Source: Gryllotalpicola ginsengisoli DSM 22003
GTDB lineage: Bacteria > Actinomycetota > Actinomycetes > Actinomycetales > Microbacteriaceae
Assembly: GCF_000419445.1 (NCBI RefSeq)
Contig: NZ_AULK01000001.1
Location: 558,001 to 622,000 of the forward strand
Direction of reading: 5' to 3'
Length of the DNA: 64,000 bases
Shown: in pieces, positions 17,414 through 25,567 of the stretch
Numbering within the stretch: the first letter of the stretch is position 1
Layout of the letters: each line of letters opens with the position of its first letter
Position numbers and translations under genes: made by a program
The notes under the pieces: model-generated
The model's input: the letters and a program-made list of their open reading frames with translations, nothing else
Databases searched by the model: none
What the model was told of the DNA's origin: nothing

Positions 17414-17649
17414 CAGCGGTCGGTGTCGACGACGTCGACGCGCACCCGCTTGCTGCCGGCGAGGGCGCCCACGACGGTGCGCAGGCTGGTGGCCGTGCGA
17501 CCGCCGCGGCCGATGACGCGGCCGAGGTCCTCGGGGTGGACGCGCACCTCGAGGACCTCGCCGCGCGGCGAGCTCTTCTGGGCGACCTGCACGTCGTCCG
17601 GGTGATCCACGATCCCCTTGACGAGGTGCGAGACGGCTGAGTCGAGCAT
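17413..17649 (-). CDS. khpA: KH-domain RNA-binding protein KhpA
   Basis: A 78-residue single KH domain with the GxxG loop in the form GRVIGRGGRTATSLR. Located between rpsP and rimM as in most Gram-positive bacteria. It binds RNA and influences cell growth and division in other species, usually together with KhpB/Jag. It is coupled to rimM by a one-base stop-start overlap. Confidence 0.9.
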   Translation of the reverse strand: MLDSAVSHLVKGIVDHPDDVQVAQKSSPRGEVLEVRVHPEDLGRVIGRGGRTATSLRTVVGALAGSKRVRVDVVDTDR

Positions 17650-17661
17650 CGCGGGTGGAAC

Positions 17662-18081
17662 CTACTCGGCGCTCTCGGCGGCCTCGGCCTCGGCCGGCGC
17701 CTCAGCGGGCTCCTGGGCCTTGGCGGGCGTCTCGGCCTTGGGCTTGAGCACCGGCTTCTTCTTCTCGTCGGCGACGAAGGCGGGCTTGGCCTCGGGGGCC
17801 TGCACCTTGCTCTCGGTGTCCTTCTCGCCCTTGAACTTCGCCCAGTCGCCGGTGAGCTTCAGCAGCGCAGCGACCTGCTCGGTCGGCTGCGCGCCGACGC
17901 CGAGCCAGTACTGCGCGCGGTCCGAGTCGATCTCGATGAGCGAGGGGTGCTCGGTGGGGTGGTACTTGCCGATCTCCTCGATCACGCGACCGTCGCGCTT
18001 GGTGCGCGAGTCGGCGACGACGACACGGTAGTAGGGGGCACGGATCTTGCCCAGGCGCTTGAGGCGGATCTTGACAGCCAC
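17662..18081 (-). CDS. rpsP: 30S ribosomal protein S16
   Basis: A 139-residue S16 starting at GTG 18081, with an AGGAG ribosome binding site 6 nt away; the family start [14 protein letters not shown] fixes it. The core ends near residue 85. A tail of about 50 residues rich in Ala, Glu, Lys and Pro follows, like other actinobacterial S16 proteins and similar in composition to the S2 tail in this window. First gene of rpsP-khpA-rimM. Confidence 0.95.
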   Translation of the reverse strand: MAVKIRLKRLGKIRAPYYRVVVADSRTKRDGRVIEEIGKYHPTEHPSLIEIDSDRAQYWLGVGAQPTEQVAALLKLTGDWAKFKGEKDTESKVQAPEAKPAFVADEKKKPVLKPKAETPAKAQEPAEAPAEAEAAESAE

Positions 18082-18239
18082 AGTTCTCCTGTAGGAATTC
18101 GATGTTGGAAGCGAACTGACTGCCCGGGCTGTGGGGTGCACACCCGTGCAGGAGGTCTGAATGGAGGGCCCGCGTTCGGATAGAGGGTCGGAACGACGGA
18201 ACCCGACGTTCCATTCTGCCAGACGAACCGACGCTCGGA
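18082..18239 (-). promoter_or_regulatory. rpsP: rpsP promoter and leader
   Basis: A TCTGGCAGAAT block (18212-18222), identical to the one upstream of rplS, gives a CAGAAT -10 and a leader of about 125 nt. The leader contains a GGGTG/CACCC hairpin around 18133-18145. No coding sequence is seen in this gap. Confidence 0.45.
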
Positions 18240-20381
18240 CTAATCCGCGAGGCGCCGGGCCGCCGCGATCCCCTCGCTGGTCGCGCGCACCGCGTCGACG
18301 CGGCTCGCGTCGCGTGCACCGCCGACGATCTCGTGACGGATGCCGCGTGCCTCGAGCTCCGCGGAGAGCGGATCGTGCTCCACCTGCCCGGCGCACAGCA
18401 CGACGGTGCTGCCGGGAACGAGCTCGACGGCGCCGTCGGGGTGCTCCACCTCGACCCCGTCGGGCGTGATGCGGCGGTAGGCGATGCCCGCGAGCATCCG
18501 TACCCCCGCATGCGTGAGCGCGCCCACGTTGACCCAACGGGAGGTGATGCCGACGCCCTGGCCGAACTTGCCGCTGCGCCGCATCAGCGTCACGAGAGCG
18601 CCAGGGCGCGGGCGGTGCAGCGCCCGGGTGGGGCGGGAGCGGGCGAACTCGGCGGAGCCGGTGAGGCCGAAGCGCGCCTGGAAGGCGAGGGCACGGGTCT
18701 TCTCGTCGTGGCTCTCGACGAGGAACGCGGCCAGGTCGACACCGATGCCGCCGCCGCCGATGATCGCGACGCTGCCGTCCGGAACTCCCTCACGGATCGC
18801 GCGCTCGTAGCTGAGCACGTGCGGCAGCTCGGCGCCGGGCAGTTCGACCTCGCGCGGCCGCACGCCGGTCGCCAGCAACACGCCGTCGAAGCCGGCGAGC
18901 TCGTCGACATCGGGCGCCTCGCCGAGGCGCAGCGTGGCGCCGGCCGCTTCGAGGCGCCGCTGGGCCGAGCGCACCGTGAGCCGGTAGTCCTCTTTGCCGG
19001 GCACCCGCGCGGCGAGGGCGAACTGGCCGCCGAGGGCGGCGCGCTCCTCGAAGACGGTCACGTCGTGCCCACGGCGGGCGAGGGCGTCGGCCGCCGCGAG
19101 ACCCGCCGGGCCTCCCCCGACGACGGCGACGCGGCGGCGGTTGTTCGTCACACCGGCGGGGAACTCGCGCTCGCGGCCCGCGCGCGGGTTCACCAGGCAC
19201 GAGATCGGCTGGAACACGAGCGAGCGGTCGATGCACGCCTGGTCGCAGCCGATGCAGCTGTTGACGAGAAGGTAGTCGCCGCGGAAGGAGCGGTTCACGA
19301 GCTCGGGGTCGGCGAGGAACGGCCGGGCCAGCGCGACCGCGTCCACCTTGCCGCGGGCGAGGATCGCCTCGGCGTCCCGCAGGTCGGTGACGCGGTTGCT
19401 CGCGATGACGGGCACCTCCGGGTGGGCGGCGTGCACGGCGTCCGCGAGCCGCTCGCCGTAGGCGATCCAGGCGCCGTGCGGCACGGATGCCTGCACCGTC
19501 GGCACCACGGATTCGTGCCAGCCCACCCCCATGCCGAGCGCGGCCACGCCCCGCTCGGCGAGGGCCAGGGCGAACGCATCCACCTCGTCCTCGGTCGTCG
19601 AACCGGGCATCAGGTCCGCCGCCGACACCCGCACGGTCACGGGGAAGTCGGCGCCGACCGCCTGGCGCACCGCGTCGAAGACGGCGAGCGGGAAGCGCAT
19701 GCGCGCGGCCGCGTCCCCTCCCCACTCGTCCTCGCGCAGGTTGGTCAGCGGGGAGAGGAACTGGTTCAGCAGGTAACCCTCGGAGGCCATCAGCTCGACG
19801 GCGTCGAAGCCGGCCTCACGGGCGGCGGCGGCCGAGGCCGCGAAGTCGGCGACGGTGCGCTCGACGTCGGCTGCGCTGAGCTCCCGCGGGACGAGGCCGC
19901 GGGCGGCGCGCCACGGCACGGGGCTCGGCGCGACCGCCCAGTCGCCGACCGCGTAGCGGCCGGCGTGGAACAACTGCGCGGCGATGACCCCGCCCGCCTC
20001 GTGCACCGCCGCGGTCGCGGCGGCGAAGCGCTGCCGGCACGACGCATCCGTCATCACGGCGTAGTCGGGGCCGCCCCGCGCCTCGTCGCTCACCGCGACG
20101 CCGCCCGTGATGATCAGGGCGGCACCGCCGGCGACCCGCTCCCGGTAGAACGCGGCCAGCGCCGCGCCGCCGTCGTCGCGCGTCTCGAGACCGGTGTGCA
20201 TGCTGCCCATGACCACCCGGTGCGGCAGCTCGAGGGGGCCGAGCCGCCACGGGGTGCGCACGAGCGGGAGCTCGGTCACCTGCTCGGCGGCTTCGAGACG
20301 CGCTGCGCGCTCCTCAGCCATCGGGGTGGGCGGCCTGCGCTCCTCAGCCATCGGGGTGGGCGGCCTGCGCTGCTCAGCCAT
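18240..20381 (-). CDS. 2,4-dienoyl-CoA reductase-like flavoprotein (OYE + FeS + FAD/NAD domains)
   Basis: A 713-residue protein with the FadH layout. An old-yellow-enzyme barrel (about 40-375) comes first, then a 4Fe-4S motif C-x2-C-x3-C with a fourth Cys 11 residues on ([11 protein letters not shown]...SCL, about 385-405). FAD and NAD Rossmann folds follow ([26 protein letters not shown]). Such enzymes reduce conjugated CoA dienes with NADPH. As last gene of the locus it matches the AnsM-type reductase of cyclohexanecarboxyl-CoA cassettes. The first 20 residues are two copies of MAE[E/Q]RRPPTP encoded by tandem repeats, so three in-frame ATGs are possible; the fold itself begins near [11 protein letters not shown]. 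Confidence 0.8.
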   Translation of the reverse strand: MAEQRRPPTPMAEERRPPTPMAEERAARLEAAEQVTELPLVRTPWRLGPLELPHRVVMGSMHTGLETRDDGGAALAAFYRERVAGGAALIITGGVAVSDEARGGPDYAVMTDASCRQRFAAATAAVHEAGGVIAAQLFHAGRYAVGDWAVAPSPVPWRAARGLVPRELSAADVERTVADFAASAAAAREAGFDAVELMASEGYLLNQFLSPLTNLREDEWGGDAAARMRFPLAVFDAVRQAVGADFPVTVRVSAADLMPGSTTEDEVDAFALALAERGVAALGMGVGWHESVVPTVQASVPHGAWIAYGERLADAVHAAHPEVPVIASNRVTDLRDAEAILARGKVDAVALARPFLADPELVNRSFRGDYLLVNSCIGCDQACIDRSLVFQPISCLVNPRAGREREFPAGVTNNRRRVAVVGGGPAGLAAADALARRGHDVTVFEERAALGGQFALAARVPGKEDYRLTVRSAQRRLEAAGATLRLGEAPDVDELAGFDGVLLATGVRPREVELPGAELPHVLSYERAIREGVPDGSVAIIGGGGIGVDLAAFLVESHDEKTRALAFQARFGLTGSAEFARSRPTRALHRPRPGALVTLMRRSGKFGQGVGITSRWVNVGALTHAGVRMLAGIAYRRITPDGVEVEHPDGAVELVPGSTVVLCAGQVEHDPLSAELEARGIRHEIVGGARDASRVDAVRATSEGIAAARRLAD

Positions 20382-20400
20382 CGCGGGCGTGCTGCGCTCC
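20311..20400. repeat. 30-bp tandem repeat at the 5' end of the flavoprotein gene
   Basis: Units at 20311-20340 and 20341-20370 are identical. A degenerate third copy lies at 20371-20400 and part of a fourth runs into 20408. Each full unit carries an ATG and a GAGGAG block on the minus strand, in frame with the gene. Confidence 0.9.
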
Positions 20401-20414
20401 TCAGCCAGCGGGGG

Positions 20415-21230
20415 TCACTCTCCGAACACGGCGGCGCGCAGCTCGCCGGTGGTGTCGGACCAGAACGGCGGGGCGATGATCGTCAGGCCGCCGTCGACGG
20501 TGAGCACCTGGCCGGTGATGTAGCCGGCCTTCTCCGAGAGCAGGAACTGCGCTGCGTCGGCCATGTCGTCGGCCTTCGCCGGGCGCTGCAGCGGCAGCTT
20601 CGAGAGCACGGAGTCCATCGGGGCCATGCCCGGCACCTTGTTGTAGAAGTAGTCGAGCGAGTCGGTGTCGATCAGGCCGCCGTTCACCGCGTTCACGGTG
20701 ATGCCGCGGGGGCCGAACTCGGCGGCCATGTAGCGCATGTACTGCTCGGCCATGGCCTTCGCGGCGCCCAGGGCGGCGTAGGTCGGGAAGGCGCGCAACG
20801 AGCCGTAGCTGGAGATGTAGAGGATGCGCCCGCCGTCCTTCATGCGCTCGGCCGCGCGCTGCGCACCCAGCACGAAGCTGCGCGCGTTCATCGCGTAGCT
20901 GCGGTCGAGGTGGTGCAGCTTGAGGTCCTTGATGGGCTTGAACGCGGCCGCCGCGGCGTTGGCGACGAAGGCGTCGATACGGTCGTAGTGCTCGTCGACG
21001 CCGGCGAACAGCGCGTCGACGCCCTCGGCGGTCTCGATGTCGGCCTGCACCGTGACGCCGTCGCCGCCGGCGGCGCGCACCGCGGCCAGGCTCTCGTCGG
21101 CGAGGTCGGCGTTCTTCTTGTAGTTGATCACCACGTGAGCGCCCTCGGCGCCGAGCTTCTCGGCGAGCAGGCGGCCGATGCCGCGGCTCGCGCCGGTGAT
21201 GACGACGACGCGGGGAGCGGTCTCTACCAA
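20415..21230 (-). CDS. chcA: SDR enoyl-thioester reductase, ChcA (1-cyclohexenylcarbonyl-CoA reductase)-like
   Basis: A 271-residue short-chain dehydrogenase with the dinucleotide motif TGASRGIG near residue 14 and NAAAAAF. In place of YxxxK there is Y-x6-K (TYAALGAAKA), the spacing seen in enoyl reductases such as FabL. The N terminus (VETAPRVVVITGASRGIG) and C-terminal GYITGQVLTVDGGL with APPF resemble what I recall of streptomycete ChcA, which reduces 1-cyclohexenylcarbonyl-CoA. The start is TTG 21230, overlapping the preceding stop by 7 nt. The operon context (EPSPS-like/CoA ligase, acyl-CoA dehydrogenase, dienoyl reductase) supports the call; a generic enoyl reductase is the alternative. 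Confidence 0.7.
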   Translation of the reverse strand: MVETAPRVVVITGASRGIGRLLAEKLGAEGAHVVINYKKNADLADESLAAVRAAGGDGVTVQADIETAEGVDALFAGVDEHYDRIDAFVANAAAAAFKPIKDLKLHHLDRSYAMNARSFVLGAQRAAERMKDGGRILYISSYGSLRAFPTYAALGAAKAMAEQYMRYMAAEFGPRGITVNAVNGGLIDTDSLDYFYNKVPGMAPMDSVLSKLPLQRPAKADDMADAAQFLLSEKAGYITGQVLTVDGGLTIIAPPFWSDTTGELRAAVFGE

Positions 21231-22402
21231 GTCAGGGATCCTTCCGTGCTGGCCAGCCCGGTCAGGGCGGCGCGGGCGACGACGAGCTTCTGGATCTCGT
21301 TCGTGCCCTCTTCGAAACGCTGGGCTCGGGCATCGCGGTACACGCGCTCGATCGGATGCTTCTTCCAGTAGCCGCGCCCGCCGTGCACCTGCAGCGCGTT
21401 GTCCGTCACCTGGGCGAGCATCTCGACGGCCACCATCTTCGCCGCGCTGGACAGCGCGCTGGCGTCGGGGGCGTCGTTCTCGTAGGCCCGGGCGGCCTGG
21501 ATGATGAGCGCCTTGGCGGCGGCGATGTGAGCGTAGTTCTCGGCGAGGTAGAACTGGATCGCCTGACGCTCGGCGAGCTTCTTGCCGAAGGTCTCGCGCT
21601 CGTTGGCGTAGGCGATCGCGAGTTCCTGTGCGCGCTCGGCCAGGCCGACCGCGCTCATGGCGACGGAGACGCGGCTGGGCAGCAGGAAGCCGCCGAGGGC
21701 GACCTCGAGGCCCTGCCCTTCCTCCCCCAGCCGGTACTTGGCGGGCACGCGGGTGTCATGGAATTCGAGGATCGCGTGGTCGGTGCCGCGCACGCCCATG
21801 GTGTCGGAGTCGTCGATCACGACGGCGCCGGGCAGCCGGTTCGGCATCGCGAACGCGACCGTGCCGTCGTTGCCCTTGGTGCCCTCGAGGCGGGCGGCGA
21901 TGAGCAGATAGTCCGCCTTCACGCCGAAGGTGATGAGGTGCTTGACACCGTTCATCACGTACTCGTCGCCCTCGCTGCGCACCGTGGTCTGGATGTCGGC
22001 GCCGGTGCCGTTGTCGGGCTCGGTGAGCGTGAACGCGACGAGCTTGTCGCCCGCGACGGAGGGCTTGACGACCTCCTCGATCAGCTCGCGGCTCGCGTAG
22101 GGGGCCATGGCGCGCCAGGTGCCGTTGATGACGTGCACCAGCATGCGGATCGAGCCGTGCGACTTGGAGATGATCTCGAGCAACTCCAGGTAGCGGCTGA
22201 ACGGGATGCCGCGGCCGCCGAGCTCGACGGGGGCGGCCAGGCTGAGCCATCCGTTGCCCTTGAGTTCGTCGAACAGCTCGGCAGGGACCTCGCCGGTCTC
22301 CTCGATCTTCTCCGCCCACCGCTCGCCCGGGCCGGCGACCCATTCGGCGATCTCGGATTTGAGGGCGGCGAACTCCGCCTCGTCGGTTTCGGCGACAGCC
22401 AC
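21224..22402 (-). CDS. Acyl-CoA dehydrogenase family protein
   Basis: A 392-residue FAD enzyme with complete N-terminal helical, beta and C-terminal helical domains. The catalytic Glu lies in FEEGTNEIQ near the C terminus, and the flavin-binding LTEPDNGTGADIQ stretch is present. Translation starts at GTG 22402, sharing one base with the upstream stop (TAGTG), with AAGGAG at good distance. In the proposed cyclohexanecarboxyl-CoA route an acyl-CoA dehydrogenase homologue acts on a ring-CoA intermediate. The exact step cannot be read from sequence. Confidence 0.85.
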   Translation of the reverse strand: MAVAETDEAEFAALKSEIAEWVAGPGERWAEKIEETGEVPAELFDELKGNGWLSLAAPVELGGRGIPFSRYLELLEIISKSHGSIRMLVHVINGTWRAMAPYASRELIEEVVKPSVAGDKLVAFTLTEPDNGTGADIQTTVRSEGDEYVMNGVKHLITFGVKADYLLIAARLEGTKGNDGTVAFAMPNRLPGAVVIDDSDTMGVRGTDHAILEFHDTRVPAKYRLGEEGQGLEVALGGFLLPSRVSVAMSAVGLAERAQELAIAYANERETFGKKLAERQAIQFYLAENYAHIAAAKALIIQAARAYENDAPDASALSSAAKMVAVEMLAQVTDNALQVHGGRGYWKKHPIERVYRDARAQRFEEGTNEIQKLVVARAALTGLASTEGSLTW

Positions 22403-25400
22403 TAACGCTCCTTGCTCTGGTTGGCGTCCTGGGCGACGAGGGCGGCGGCCTTCTCGCGCAGCACGTTCTTCTGGATCTTGCCGACGGCGTTGCGCGGCAG
22501 CTCGTCGATGGCCTCGAGCCGCTCGGGCCAGTAGTACTTCGACACGCCGTGCGCGTTCAGGTACTCCTGCATCGCCGCGAACTCGAGGTGCTGACCCTCG
22601 CGCGCGGGGACGACGAAGGCGCAGGCGCGCTCGCCGAGGCGGGGGTCGGGCATGGCGACGATCGCGATGTCGGCGACGAGCGGATGCTGGTACAGCAGGT
22701 TCTCGATCTCGACCACCGGCACCTTCTCGCCGCCGCGGTTGATGACGTCCTTCACCCGCCCGGTGACGTGCAGGTAGCCGGCCTCGTCGATGAAGGCGAG
22801 GTCGCCGGTCTTGTACCAGCCGTCCTCGGTGAACACGTCGGCGGTGAGGTCGGGGCGCTCGAGGTAGCCGCCGAACAGCGTGGGCGAGCTGAACTCGTAG
22901 TTGCCCTCGGTGCCCACGGGCAGCTCGACGCCCTCGTCGTCGACGATGCGCAGCGTGATGCCCTCGAGTGCGCGGCCGTCGGTGCCCCACATGCTCTCGG
23001 GCGGATCGTTCGGGCCCGACAGGGTCGCGAGGCACGTCTCGGTCGTGCCGAAGGCGCCGAGCACGGCGGTGTCGAGCACGGTCGTCGCCTTGCGGGCGAG
23101 CTCCCGCGGCACCGCGGCACCGGTCGCGACGAAGATGCGCAGCGACTCCGGCTTCGGCTTCCGCCCGCTCTCGACGAGGTCGACGAGGTCGGTCAGGAAC
23201 GGCGTGGCCGCCTGCACGAACGAGGCGCGGGCCTCGCCGAACGCCTGGTCGAGGGCGACGCTGCCGTCCCACACGGGCTGGATGACGGAGGCGACGCCGA
23301 GGCGCCAGGCCAGCAGCATGCCGTACAGGAAGCCGGTCTGGTGGGCCAGCGGGCTCGGGATGTAGACCCGGTCGGAGTCGTTCAGCCCGGAGCGCTGCAC
23401 GTGCATCGCGGTGGCGAGGCCGAGCGTGCGGTACGGATGCTGCACGCCCTTGGGCTCACCCGTGGTGCCGGAGGTGAAGAGCAGCTGGCACACGTCGTCG
23501 GGTCCCGGCATCCGGCTCGCGATGAGCTCGGCGTCGGGGGTGACGCTCGCGAGCGCCGTCTCGTAGTAGCGCCAGGTCCAGCTCGCCGCCTCGGCGCGCG
23601 CCACAGCCGCGTCGGGGATCGGCGGCACGTGCGTCGACTCGGCGCCGTCTCGGTTCTCGGCCTGCAGCACGATGACGTGCTCGAGGTGCAACCGGCGACC
23701 CGACTGCTTCGCCTCTTCGGCGACCGACACCAGTTCGACGGCCGCGCGGCGGTTGCGGAACAGGTTGGGCAGGAACAGCACCCGCGCCCGCGAACGCGAC
23801 AGCGTCATGGCCACCTCGCGCGGGCCGAACACCGGCATGATCGGGGTCACGACGGCGCCGATCTGCATGGCGCCGAGCGAGATCGCGATGAACTCGCTCC
23901 AGTTCGGCAGCTGCACGCCGACGGCGTCGCCCTTGGTCACGCCGAGTTCGAGCAGCAGCTGTGACACCTTGTCGGCTTCGTCCTGCAGCTTGCCCCAGCT
24001 CATGGTGACGGGCGCGCTGCCGCCCACCTCGATCACGGCGGGCGCGTCGGGCTGCGTCTTCGCGTACTCGCGCACCGCGATCGGCAGCACGAGCGGCTCG
24101 GCGTCGAGCGGGGCGGATGCCGGGGCCTCGCGCTCCTCGTCCTCCCCCGTGTCCCGCGACGGCGCATCCACGTCGATGTCGAGGCCGATGGAGGTCATCG
24201 CCTCGAGGAACGTCGGGTAGGAGATGCGGTAGGCGCGCGGATAGGTCAGGCTCGTCTCGCCGTCGCACTTGGTTCCGGCGATCGCGAGCGACATGAGCAC
24301 GCGGTGGTCGTTGAAGCTCGACAGCGCGGCGCCGGTGCCCCGTGCGCCGGCGGTGCCGTTGATGTGCAGCTCGGTGGGCTCCTGGGTGGCGTCGCCGCCC
24401 ATCTTGTTGAGCTGCAGCATCGCCGCGACGCGGTCGGATTCCTTGAGCCGCACGTGGCCGACGTTGCGCAGGTGACTGGAGCCCTCGGCGAAGTTGGCCA
24501 TCACCGACAGGATCGGCAGCAGGTCGGGGATCGGCGTCGCATCGACGTCGAAGGGCTTGAGCGTGATGCCGTCGTGCCTGATGCGCACCCAGCCGGTCTG
24601 CTCGTCGATGGTCATCGGCACCCCCATCGAGGCGGCGATGTCGAGGAACTCGGCCTCGGGGTGGTCGACCTCCGCGGTGGTCGCCGCGGAGAGGCCCTTG
24701 AACAGGACGTCGGCGGGGTGCAGGGCGGCGGCCGCGATGCCGAAGGCGGCCGAGCCGATGTCGGCGGGGATCGTGTAGTCGGCGGCGGTCCCGGTCTGGT
24801 TCGCCGGCACGGTGTAGGTCAGCCAGTCGTCGCTCACCTCGACCTGGAAGCCCCAGTGGCGCATCATGCGCACGGTGAGGTCGACGTAGGGCTGCTCGTT
24901 GAGCTGGCCGCCGGTGATGTGGATCGTCGTGTCGGTCTCGGCGAACGGCGCCGTCAGCAGCAGGCCGGAAACCCACTGCGAGAGGGTGCCCGCGATCTCG
25001 ACGTCGCCGCCCGTGGGGCGCTTGGGCTGCACGGTGATGGGCGGGCAGTCGTTCGTCGACTCGAGCTCGACGCCCATCTCGGTCAGCGCGGTCAGCAGGG
25101 CCTTGATCGGGCGGCGGCGGAAGTACTTCATGCCCGTCAGGGTGGTCGGTCGGTCGGAGAGCGCCGCGAGGCCCGTCATGAAGTACAGGGTGGTGCCCGA
25201 GGACCCCACGTTGAGCAGGCCGTCGAGGCCGCGGGAGCCCCGCTCGTTGAGCTCGACCCCGTGGAACCGCCCGCCGGCGCCGGTCACGAGGTACGAGTCA
25301 TCCGTGATCTCGATGCCCACGCCGAGCGCGCGCAGCACGCTCACGGTCCATTCGACCTGGCGAGTGGTCGAGATGCCTCTGATGACACTCGTACCTTCGG

Positions 25401-25503
25401 CCAGAGCGGCGAGCACGAGCGCGCGATGCGCATGGTACTTGGAGACCGGGATCTCCAGCGTGCCCTCGAGACGATGATCGGTTCCTCTAGAGATCAACTG
25501 CAC
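22402..25503 (-). CDS. Fusion of an EPSP-synthase-like domain and an AMP-dependent acyl-CoA ligase
   Basis: A 1033-residue two-enzyme fusion. Residues about 1-436 form an enolpyruvyl-transferase (AroA) fold: PVSKYHAHRALVLAALAEG, IPDLLPILSV, LKESDR and FNDHR are recognisable. However, the SKSxSNR shikimate-phosphate loop is changed to SKYHAHR and the usual Arg of NAGTxxR is a Tyr. An acidic linker (about 437-468) leads to a full ANL ligase: P-loop LLFTSGTTGEPKG, GAFGTTE, YKTGD, the hinge GRVKDVINRGGEK and the C-terminal Lys in NAVGKIQK. The start is GTG 25503. It probably converts shikimate or a derivative and activates the ring acid as CoA ester. Housekeeping AroA is unlikely given the altered loop and the partners. 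Confidence 0.8.
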   Translation of the reverse strand: MQLISRGTDHRLEGTLEIPVSKYHAHRALVLAALAEGTSVIRGISTTRQVEWTVSVLRALGVGIEITDDSYLVTGAGGRFHGVELNERGSRGLDGLLNVGSSGTTLYFMTGLAALSDRPTTLTGMKYFRRRPIKALLTALTEMGVELESTNDCPPITVQPKRPTGGDVEIAGTLSQWVSGLLLTAPFAETDTTIHITGGQLNEQPYVDLTVRMMRHWGFQVEVSDDWLTYTVPANQTGTAADYTIPADIGSAAFGIAAAALHPADVLFKGLSAATTAEVDHPEAEFLDIAASMGVPMTIDEQTGWVRIRHDGITLKPFDVDATPIPDLLPILSVMANFAEGSSHLRNVGHVRLKESDRVAAMLQLNKMGGDATQEPTELHINGTAGARGTGAALSSFNDHRVLMSLAIAGTKCDGETSLTYPRAYRISYPTFLEAMTSIGLDIDVDAPSRDTGEDEEREAPASAPLDAEPLVLPIAVREYAKTQPDAPAVIEVGGSAPVTMSWGKLQDEADKVSQLLLELGVTKGDAVGVQLPNWSEFIAISLGAMQIGAVVTPIMPVFGPREVAMTLSRSRARVLFLPNLFRNRRAAVELVSVAEEAKQSGRRLHLEHVIVLQAENRDGAESTHVPPIPDAAVARAEAASWTWRYYETALASVTPDAELIASRMPGPDDVCQLLFTSGTTGEPKGVQHPYRTLGLATAMHVQRSGLNDSDRVYIPSPLAHQTGFLYGMLLAWRLGVASVIQPVWDGSVALDQAFGEARASFVQAATPFLTDLVDLVESGRKPKPESLRIFVATGAAVPRELARKATTVLDTAVLGAFGTTETCLATLSGPNDPPESMWGTDGRALEGITLRIVDDEGVELPVGTEGNYEFSSPTLFGGYLERPDLTADVFTEDGWYKTGDLAFIDEAGYLHVTGRVKDVINRGGEKVPVVEIENLLYQHPLVADIAIVAMPDPRLGERACAFVVPAREGQHLEFAAMQEYLNAHGVSKYYWPERLEAIDELPRNAVGKIQKNVLREKAAALVAQDANQSKER

Positions 25504-25509
25504 GATGTC

Positions 25510-25515
25510 ACGCTA
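25510..25515 (-). promoter_or_regulatory. -10 element, leaderless start of the cyclohexanecarboxyl-CoA operon
   Basis: TAGCGT with a 6-nt spacer to GTG 25503. No ribosome binding site is seen. The same hexamer serves rsmD, thiL and the DUF3515 gene. It lies in the 64-nt gap after ffh, so the operon may be transcribed independently of ffh. Confidence 0.45.
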
Positions 25516-25567
25516 CCGTCGCTTTGATGCCGCCGCGGGCATGCACGCCGGGGTCTCGAGAACCCGG

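Noticed and set aside
20311-20400. 30-bp repeats considered as a CRISPR array
   Set aside because: The repeats are adjacent without unique spacers, are in frame with a gene, and no cas genes are present.
18333-21371. A 1012-codon open frame on the plus strand, and similar long plus-strand frames such as 9585-11069 and 57604-59745
   Set aside because: They lie opposite genes with clear families, have Arg/Gly/His/Val-rich low-complexity translations and no domain motifs. In DNA of about 70 percent GC such antisense frames are expected.
24100-24200. The EPSPS-ligase fusion considered as two separate genes
   Set aside because: The frame is open across an acidic linker, and no stop or internal start with a ribosome binding site is seen. 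A sequencing error cannot be fully excluded.
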